This document shows, piece after piece, positions 6,535 through 11,898 of a DNA stretch of 11,898 bases. Position numbers and translations under genes: made by a program. Location of the stretch: assembly GCA_021780395.1 (NCBI GenBank), contig JAJXYU010000274.1, forward strand, positions 1 through 11,898, written 5' to 3'. A model generated the notes under the pieces. It saw nothing but the letters and a program-made list of their open reading frames with translations, was not told where the DNA came from and made no database searches. Positions within the stretch are counted from its first letter, which is position 1; each line of letters starts with the position of its first letter. This DNA comes from Pseudomonadota bacterium (lineage in GTDB: Bacteria; Pseudomonadota; Gammaproteobacteria; Steroidobacterales; Steroidobacteraceae).

Positions 6535-7319
6535 CGCCGGAAAGACCGGCATCGAGCCGCAGGCGCCGAACCGCCGCGATCGCGCTCGCGCTGATCGCGA
6601 TGACCGTCGTCGCCCTGCTGCCGCAGGCGGTGCACGCGCAGGCGGCGTTGCCCGCACTCGCGATCAAGACCGCGAAGAACGGTGCGCAGACGTACTCGCT
6701 GACGGTCCAGATCCTCATCCTGATGACGGTGCTGACGCTGCTGCCGGCCATCCTGCTCGCGATGACGGCGTTCACGCGAATCATCATCGTGCTGTCGATC
6801 CTGCGGCAGGCGCTCGGGATGACGACGACGCCGTCGAACCAGGTGCTGACCAGCCTCGCGCTGTTCCTGACCTTCTTCGTGATGAGTTCGACGCTCAATC
6901 AGGCGTATGTCAACGGCGTGCAGCCGTATCTCGCCGGGCAGATCGCCGGCACCGTCGCGGTGGATCGCTCGATCGCGCCGCTGAAGCGCTTCATGCTCGC
7001 GCAGACCCGCGTCGACGATCTACGGCTGTTCACGCGGCTGTCCGGGCGGCCGGGCTTCGCGAATCCGGACGCGGTGCCCCTCTCGGTGCTCATTCCGACG
7101 TTCATGACCAGCGAGCTCAAGACCGCGTTCCAGATCGGCTTCATGATCTACATCCCGTTCGTGGTGATCGACCTGGTCGTCGCGAGCGTGCTGATGTCGA
7201 TGGGCATGATGATGCTGTCGCCGATGCTCGTCTCGCTCCCGTTCAAGATCATGCTGTTCGTGCTCGTCGACGGCTGGACGCTGTTGCTCGGCACGCTGGC
7301 CGCGAGCTTCCACCGATGA
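6531..7319 (+). CDS. fliP: Flagellar export-gate protein FliP
   Basis: A 262-residue inner-membrane protein; five copies form the core of the helical FliP-FliQ-FliR export gate. It begins with a signal peptide having an unusually long basic head (RRRR at 10-13) and likely cleavage after AVHA at residue 36. Family hallmarks follow: LPAILLAMTAFTRIIIVLSI, LRQALG, LALFLTFFVM in the first half, then LIPTFMTSELKTAFQIGF and SMGMMMLSPMLVSLPFKIML in the second. CGGGAA lies eight bases before the ATG. The start overlaps the fliO stop and the end overlaps the fliQ ATG, both as ATGA. Length and motifs are fully typical. Confidence 0.97.
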   Translation: MTPERPASSRRRRTAAIALALIAMTVVALLPQAVHAQAALPALAIKTAKNGAQTYSLTVQILILMTVLTLLPAILLAMTAFTRIIIVLSILRQALGMTTTPSNQVLTSLALFLTFFVMSSTLNQAYVNGVQPYLAGQIAGTVAVDRSIAPLKRFMLAQTRVDDLRLFTRLSGRPGFANPDAVPLSVLIPTFMTSELKTAFQIGFMIYIPFVVIDLVVASVLMSMGMMMLSPMLVSLPFKIMLFVLVDGWTLLLGTLAASFHR

Positions 7320-7585
7320 CGCCGGACGCCGTGATGGACCTCGCACACAAGGCGCTGTTCGTGACGACGCTGATCGCGGCGCCCTTGCTGCTCGTCTCGC
7401 TGATCGCCGGCCTGGTGATCGGGATGCTGCAGGCAGCGACCCAGATCCACGAGGCCACCCTGAGCTTCATCCCGAAGCTGCTGTGCGTCGTCGTGACCTT
7501 GTTCGTCGCGGGACCGTGGATGCTGCGGATCCTGATCGCGTTCACGCGTGGCCTGTACGCGGGCATCCCCGCGGCGATCGGCTAA
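7316..7585 (+). CDS. fliQ: Flagellar export-gate protein FliQ
   Basis: An 89-residue protein with two membrane hairpin helices (about 17-38 and 50-75); four copies wrap around the FliP-FliR core of the flagellar type III export gate. Visible family motifs are LVSLIAGLVIGMLQAATQIH and LSFIPKLLCV, followed by the glycine-containing FVAGPWML. The length is exactly that of FliQ from other bacteria. The ATG overlaps the fliP stop by four bases. It ends with TAA at 7583, and fliR begins after a ten-base gap. Confidence 0.97.
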   Translation: MTPDAVMDLAHKALFVTTLIAAPLLLVSLIAGLVIGMLQAATQIHEATLSFIPKLLCVVVTLFVAGPWMLRILIAFTRGLYAGIPAAIG

Positions 7586-7590
7586 GGGGG
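7584..7590 (+). promoter_or_regulatory. Ribosome binding site of fliR
   Basis: AAGGGGG, partly inside the fliQ stop codon, lies five bases before GTG 7596. It supports this GTG as the fliR start over the in-frame GTG at 7548 within fliQ, which would add 16 unconserved residues. Confidence 0.7.
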
Positions 7591-7595
7591 CCCCG

Positions 7596-8396
7596 GTGCA
7601 TCCGTTCACGATCGACGCGACCCGGCTCCCGATGCTGCTCGCGCAGCTGTGGTGGCCGGCGCTGCGGATCGGCGGCTTCGTCGCGTCGGCACCGATCGTG
7701 AGCGCGATGACGGTGCCCCCGCGCGTGAAGATCGTGCTGACGCTCGCGATCGCCTTCCTGCTCGCGCCGACCGTCGCGGTCCCCTCCACGCTCACGGTCT
7801 TCTCCGCGCGCGGCGTGCTCGTCGCCGTACAGGATCTGGTGATCGGCCTGGCGATCGGCACCGTCGCGCAGATCGCGTTCGAAGCGATCTCGTTCGCCGG
7901 CCAGACGATCGCGACGACGATGGGGCTGGGATTCGCGACCTTGATCGATCCGGAGCGCGGCGCGACGTCCCCCGCTCTCGGGCAGCTGTTCGTCGTATTC
8001 GCGATGCTCACCTATCTCGCGCTCGACGGGCACCTGGTGCTGTTCGCCGAACTCGCGCAGAGCTTTCGCACGCTGCCGATCGGCGCGAACCCGTTCGGTC
8101 GCGGCGACGTGCTCGCGGTGGCGACCTGGGGCGGGCGGATCTTCCAGAGCGGGATCCTGATCGCGCTGCCCGCCGTGGTCGCGCTGATCATCGTGAACCT
8201 GGCGCTCGGTGTGCTCACCCGCGCCGCGCCGCAGATGAACCTCTTCGGCGTCGGCTTTCCGATCACGATCGTCGCCGGCTACCTCGTGCTGGTGATCGGC
8301 GTCGGCGGACTGGGCTTCGCGATCGTCCGCACGCTCCACCAGTCGATCGCCGCGATCGCCGAGATGACCGCCGGCGCGGTCCCGCGGGTGCCGTGA
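7596..8396 (+). CDS. fliR: Flagellar export-gate protein FliR
   Basis: A 266-residue polytopic inner-membrane protein, present once per export gate and structurally like a FliP-FliQ fusion. The N-terminus (FTIDATRLPMLLAQLWWPAL, then RIGGFVASAPIV) and the conserved core (FVVFAMLTYLALDGH, SGILIALPAVVALIIVNLAL, then MNLFGVGFPITIVAGYLVL) are typical. About six membrane segments can be picked out. The start is GTG 7596; length then equals the family norm of about 260. The stop overlaps the flhB ATG by one base (TGATG). Confidence 0.95.
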   Translation: MHPFTIDATRLPMLLAQLWWPALRIGGFVASAPIVSAMTVPPRVKIVLTLAIAFLLAPTVAVPSTLTVFSARGVLVAVQDLVIGLAIGTVAQIAFEAISFAGQTIATTMGLGFATLIDPERGATSPALGQLFVVFAMLTYLALDGHLVLFAELAQSFRTLPIGANPFGRGDVLAVATWGGRIFQSGILIALPAVVALIIVNLALGVLTRAAPQMNLFGVGFPITIVAGYLVLVIGVGGLGFAIVRTLHQSIAAIAEMTAGAVPRVP

Positions 8397-9523
8397 TGGC
8401 CGAAGCCGATCGCGACCAGCGTACCGAAGAACCCTCGCAACGGCGCCTGCAGGAGGCACGGGAGCGGGGCCAGGTCCCGCGCTCGCGCGAGCTGGCGACC
8501 TTCGCCGCGACCTTCGGCGGCGCCGCGGCGCTGGTCGCTGGCGGGGCGACGCTCGCGGCGCGCCTCGCCGGCGGGTTGCGCACCGGCCTCGCGATCGACC
8601 CTCGCGCGCTCGCCGACCCCGATTCGATGCAGGCCGCGCTCGGCGCCGCCGCGCATCGCGCGGTCCTCGCGCTCCTGCCGATGTTCGCGGCGCTCACCGT
8701 ACTCATCCTGCTCGCCGGCGTCGCACTCGGTGGATGGAACTTCAGTCCCCAGGCGTTCGCCCCGAACTTCTCGCGGCTGAGTCCCCGGGAGGGGCTGCGG
8801 CGCGTGTTCGGCCTGGAGGGCCTCACGGAAGCCGCGAAGGCGCTGCTGAAGAGCGTCGTCGTCGGCGCGGTCTGCGTCGGCGTCGCCTCCCACCTGCTCA
8901 CCGACGTGATGCACCTCGGCGACTCGACCGCGTTCGCGGCGATCACGCACGCGGCGCGGCTGCTCGGCTGGGCGCTGCTGTGGCTTTCCGCGGCACTCGC
9001 CCCGGTCGCGATCCTCGACGTGCCTCTGCAACTCTTCCAGTTCCGCCGCTCGCTGCGGATGACCCGGCAGGAACTGCGCGACGAGGCGAAGGAGACCGAA
9101 GGACGGCCGGAGACGCGGCAGCGGATCCGGCAGATGCAGCAGCAGGTCGCGCGCCGGCGGATGATGCAGAAGGTGCCGACCGCGGACGTCGTGATCGTGA
9201 ATCCGACTCACTTCTCGGTCGCGCTGAAATACGACCCGCAGCGCATGCGCGCCCCCCGGGTCGTCGCGAAAGGGGTGGATCACGTCGCGCTCGCGATCCG
9301 GCGGATCGCCGAGGAACATCGCGTCCCGGTGTTCGAGGCGCCGAAGCTCGCGCGCGCGCTGCACCGGTCGACCGACCTCGACCACGAGATCCCGCCGGGC
9401 CTGTACGTCGCGGTCGCGCAGGTGCTCTCCTACATCTTCCGCCTGCGCACGCTGCCGCCGACCGCCGCCGCGCGCCTGCAGCGGCCCGACCCGCCGGTCA
9501 GTGACGAGTACGCGGACGCCTGA
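8396..9523 (+). CDS. flhB: Flagellar export switch protein FlhB
   Basis: A 375-residue inner-membrane protein that changes export specificity from rod/hook to filament substrates. It starts with the family signature RTEEPSQRRLQEARERGQVP and SRELATF, followed by four membrane segments (about 30-50, 88-112, 145-165 and 185-205), a charged linker, and the cytoplasmic domain with the self-cleavage motif NPTH at 269-272, the same numbering as in Salmonella (N269-P270). After it come FSVALKYDP and VPVFEAPKLARALHRS. All residues needed for cleavage are present. The ATG at 8396 overlaps the fliR stop; a GTG directly before it (8393) would add one residue. The frame is open far upstream but only as the alternative frame of fliR. 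It is followed by flhA after two bases. Confidence 0.97.
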   Translation: MAEADRDQRTEEPSQRRLQEARERGQVPRSRELATFAATFGGAAALVAGGATLAARLAGGLRTGLAIDPRALADPDSMQAALGAAAHRAVLALLPMFAALTVLILLAGVALGGWNFSPQAFAPNFSRLSPREGLRRVFGLEGLTEAAKALLKSVVVGAVCVGVASHLLTDVMHLGDSTAFAAITHAARLLGWALLWLSAALAPVAILDVPLQLFQFRRSLRMTRQELRDEAKETEGRPETRQRIRQMQQQVARRRMMQKVPTADVVIVNPTHFSVALKYDPQRMRAPRVVAKGVDHVALAIRRIAEEHRVPVFEAPKLARALHRSTDLDHEIPPGLYVAVAQVLSYIFRLRTLPPTAAARLQRPDPPVSDEYADA

Positions 9524-9525
9524 GC

Positions 9526-11601
9526 ATGCAGGGCGCACTCCAGAAGCTCGGTGAATTCGCGCGCAACGGCCTCGGCGTGCCGCTCGTGGTGATGGTCGTG
9601 CTCGCGATGATGGTCCTGCCGCTGCCGCCGTTCCTGCTCGACATCCTGTTCACGTTCAACATCTCGCTCTCGCTCGTGATCCTGCTCGCGGTGATGTACG
9701 TTCGCCGCGCGCTCGAATTCGCCGCGTTCCCGACCGTGCTGCTCGGTGCGACGCTGCTGCGGCTCGGACTCAACGTCGCCTCGACGCGGGTCGTGCTCCT
9801 GCGAGGCAACACCGGGACGCACGCCGCCGGCCACGTGATCGCCGCGTTCGGGCAGTTCGTGGTCGGCGGTGACTACGCGGTGGGCCTGGTCGTGTTCATC
9901 GTGCTGGTGATCATCAACTTCGTCGTGATCACCAAGGGGGCAGGGCGAATCTCCGAGGTCAGCGCCCGTTTCACCCTCGACGCGATGCCCGGACGACAGA
10001 TGGCGATCGACGCCGACCTCAATGCCGGCATCATCACGCAGGCCGAGGCGGTGGCTCGGCGGCAGGAAGTGCGGGAGGAAGCGGATTTCTATGGTGCGAT
10101 GGACGGTGCCAGCAAGTTCGTCCGCGGTGACTCCGTCGCCGGAATCCTGATCGTCTGCATCAACCTGTTCGGCGGCACCTTGATCGGCGCCACGCAGCAC
10201 GGGATGTCGCTCGCCGCGGCCGGGAAGACCTACGCACTGCTCACGATCGGCGACGGCCTGGTCGCGCAGATCCCCTCGCTCCTGCTGTCGGTCGCGGTCG
10301 CGATCCTGGTCACGCGCGTGTCACGGCCGCACGACATGGGACAGCAGATCATGTCCCAGGTGCTCGGCCAGCCGCGCGCGCTCGCGGTCACCGCCGGCGT
10401 GCTCACGCTGCTCGGGGTGATCCCGGGCATGCCGAACCTCGTGTTCCTGTCGATGGCGGCCGCGTGTGCGGCCGGGGCCTACGGGCTGTCGAAGCGCCGG
10501 GCGGCCGCGCTCGCCGCCCCCGCGGGCGGGCAGGCGGCCGCGAAGCCGTCCGCGGACCAGCGGGAACTGTCCTGGGACGACGTCGAGCCGATCGACCTGA
10601 TCGGACTCGAGGTCGGCTATCGCCTGATTCCGCTGGTCGATCGCAATCAAGGCGGCGAGCTGATGAGCCGCATCAAGGGGGTGCGCAAGAAGCTCTCGGA
10701 GGAGCTCGGGTTCCTGGTGCAACCGGTGCACCTGCGCGACAACCTGGAGCTGCCGCCGAACTCGTATCGGATCATGATCCTCGGCTCGCCGGTCGGCGAG
10801 GCCGAGATCTTTGCGGACCAGGACCTGGCGATCAATCCGGGGCAGCTGTCGGCGACGATCGCCGGGACGCCGACCAAGGATCCGGCGTTCGGCCTGCCGG
10901 CGGTGTGGATCGAGAAGTCCCGCCGGGAGCAGGCGCAGGCGCTCGGCTTCACGGTCGTCGACGCCGGCAGCGTGATCGCGACCCATCTGAGCCACCTGCT
11001 GCAGACCCATTCGCACGAACTCCTGGGACACGAGGAGGTCCAGCAACTCCTCAACCGGCTCGCGAAGAGCGCGCCGAAGCTCGTCGAGGATCTCGTGCCG
11101 AAGCTCCTGCCGATGAGCGTGCTCGTCAAGGTGCTGCAGCAGCTCCTGCAGGAACGGGTGCCGATCCGCAATCTCCGATCGATCTGCGAAGCGCTCGCGG
11201 ACGTCGCGCCGAAGAGTCAGGACCCGTCCGTCCTGGTCGCCGCTGCGCGCGTCTCGCTCGGCCGCAGCATCGTGCAGAGCGTCGGCGGGCTGCGCGAGGA
11301 ACTGCCCGTGATCACCCTCGACCCGGGGCTCGAGCAATCGCTGCAGGATTCGCTCGGCGGCACCGGCGAATCCGGCACGAGCGTCGAGCCAGGGCTCGCG
11401 GATCGATTGCAGCGGTCACTCGCGGACAGTGCGCGGCGCCAGGAAGTCGCCGGCGAGCCCGCCGTCGTGCTGGTCGCGCCGCGGATCCGGCCATGGATCG
11501 CGCGGCTGATGCGCTATGCGACGCCGAATCTGGCGGTGCTCGCGTACAACGAAATTCCCGAGAACCGCCGGATCCGCGTGATCGCCGCGGTCGGGCGCTG
11601 A
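9526..11601 (+). CDS. flhA: Flagellar export-gate protein FlhA
   Basis: A 691-residue protein; nine copies form the ring below the export gate that receives chaperone-substrate complexes and uses the proton-motive force. The N-terminal half (about 1-320) holds eight membrane segments. Between them is the conserved cytoplasmic loop with the FHIPEP signature (142-168; ARFTLDAMPGRQMAIDADLN) and DFYGAMDGASKFVRGD, where D193 corresponds to the essential D208 of Salmonella as I recall it. A linker rich in alanine and glycine (about 325-345) leads to the cytoplasmic domain from W350 on (EVGYRLIPLVD, GFLVQPVHLRDNLEL, then RNLRSICEAL). The ATG at 9526 follows flhB by two bases and has only a poor ribosome binding site, which suggests coupling to flhB. 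Length is typical. Confidence 0.97.
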   Translation: MQGALQKLGEFARNGLGVPLVVMVVLAMMVLPLPPFLLDILFTFNISLSLVILLAVMYVRRALEFAAFPTVLLGATLLRLGLNVASTRVVLLRGNTGTHAAGHVIAAFGQFVVGGDYAVGLVVFIVLVIINFVVITKGAGRISEVSARFTLDAMPGRQMAIDADLNAGIITQAEAVARRQEVREEADFYGAMDGASKFVRGDSVAGILIVCINLFGGTLIGATQHGMSLAAAGKTYALLTIGDGLVAQIPSLLLSVAVAILVTRVSRPHDMGQQIMSQVLGQPRALAVTAGVLTLLGVIPGMPNLVFLSMAAACAAGAYGLSKRRAAALAAPAGGQAAAKPSADQRELSWDDVEPIDLIGLEVGYRLIPLVDRNQGGELMSRIKGVRKKLSEELGFLVQPVHLRDNLELPPNSYRIMILGSPVGEAEIFADQDLAINPGQLSATIAGTPTKDPAFGLPAVWIEKSRREQAQALGFTVVDAGSVIATHLSHLLQTHSHELLGHEEVQQLLNRLAKSAPKLVEDLVPKLLPMSVLVKVLQQLLQERVPIRNLRSICEALADVAPKSQDPSVLVAAARVSLGRSIVQSVGGLREELPVITLDPGLEQSLQDSLGGTGESGTSVEPGLADRLQRSLADSARRQEVAGEPAVVLVAPRIRPWIARLMRYATPNLAVLAYNEIPENRRIRVIAAVGR

Positions 11602-11620
11602 TCGCATGCAGGCATCGAGT

Positions 11621-11624
11621 GAGG
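11621..11624 (+). promoter_or_regulatory. Ribosome binding site of flhF
   Basis: GAGG five bases before ATG 11630 supports this start. A second in-frame ATG at 11606 would add MQASSEVP, which the family lacks. Confidence 0.6.
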
Positions 11625-11629
11625 TCCCG

Positions 11630-11898
11630 ATGAAGATCAAACGCTACCTGGCCGCGAGCATGCGGCAGGCGCTGCAGCAAGTGCGCGAGGAGCAAGGTCC
11701 CGAGGCAGTGATCCTGTCGAGCCGACGGGTCGAGGATGGCATCGAGGTCATCGCCGCCGTGGATTACGACGAGTCCCTGATCGCCGGGGCGGCGAGGCGA
11801 GTCGCGGGGACCGTGGCCGGCACCGACGCGGCGCCGGGTGCTGCGGCGATCGAACCTGCGGTGGCCGCGCCGCCGCGCCCGCAAGCATCGCCGCGCCC
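11630..11898 (+). CDS. flhF: Flagellar biosynthesis GTPase FlhF (5' part, cut by window end)
   Basis: Only 89 complete codons are visible; the gene continues beyond the window. The N-terminus MKIKRYLAASMRQALQQV, then EEQGPEAVILSSRRVEDG and IEVIAAVDYDE, is the conserved basic domain of FlhF (B domain), which activates export or flagellar assembly partners. From about residue 55 the chain becomes an alanine/proline-rich linker, as expected before the N and G (SRP-type GTPase) domains, which lie outside. FlhF places and counts polar flagella, usually with FlhG/FleN encoded next. It begins 28 bases after flhA, with no promoter or terminator visible between, so it is likely in the same operon. Truncation here is only the window border. 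Confidence 0.93.
   Translation, partial: MKIKRYLAASMRQALQQVREEQGPEAVILSSRRVEDGIEVIAAVDYDESLIAGAARRVAGTVAGTDAAPGAAAIEPAVAAPPRPQASPR

Noticed and set aside
7649..8395. Possible N-terminal extension of FlhB through fliR
   Set aside because: It is the out-of-frame reading of fliR. The conserved FlhB N-terminus begins at 8396.
8279..9538. Antisense open frame of 419 codons opposite flhB
   Set aside because: Shadow frame; flhB on the + strand has the complete family motifs including NPTH.

Overview
The window is GC-rich (clearly above 60% by eye), densely packed and almost wholly coding, with every gene on the + strand. Gene content and order (fliL-fliM-fliN-fliO-fliP-fliQ-fliR-flhB-flhA-flhF behind a sigma-54 promoter) suggest a motile, probably polarly flagellated gammaproteobacterium. 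High GC plus a neighbouring exported M13 peptidase would suit a Xanthomonadales, Nevskiales or Steroidobacter-like lineage, but the exact taxon is inference.

Layout. Positions 29-2088 encode an OmpR-type response regulator and its membrane histidine kinase, overlapping by one base. Positions 2100-4124 encode an exported zinc metallopeptidase of family M13 (neprilysin/PepO type), 11 bases after the kinase and probably in the same transcript. Positions 4125-4296 are the only sizeable non-coding stretch. It holds, in order, a 14-base match to the FleQ binding consensus, a strong GC hairpin, an A/T-rich inverted repeat, and a near-perfect -24/-12 sigma-54 promoter. From 4297 to the window end runs the flagellar operon: fliL, fliM, fliN, fliO, fliP, fliQ, fliR, flhB, flhA and the 5' part of flhF.

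How the genes work together. FliP, FliQ, FliR, FlhB and FlhA form the membrane export gate of the flagellar type III secretion system, and FliO assists assembly of the FliP core. FliM and FliN form most of the cytoplasmic C-ring switch that receives CheY-P. FliL is a stator-associated basal-body protein. FlhF is the SRP-type GTPase that places and numbers polar flagella. From fliL to flhA the genes overlap or are separated by at most 10 bases, so transcription and probably translation are coupled. The promoter region fits the scheme in which a FleQ/FlrA-type activator with RpoN drives early flagellar genes.

I found no mobile element, CRISPR array, tRNA or rRNA, and no clearly novel system. 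The points most worth checking are the control region at 4137-4250 with the fliL start it implies, the kinase-peptidase coupling, and the divergent FliM.
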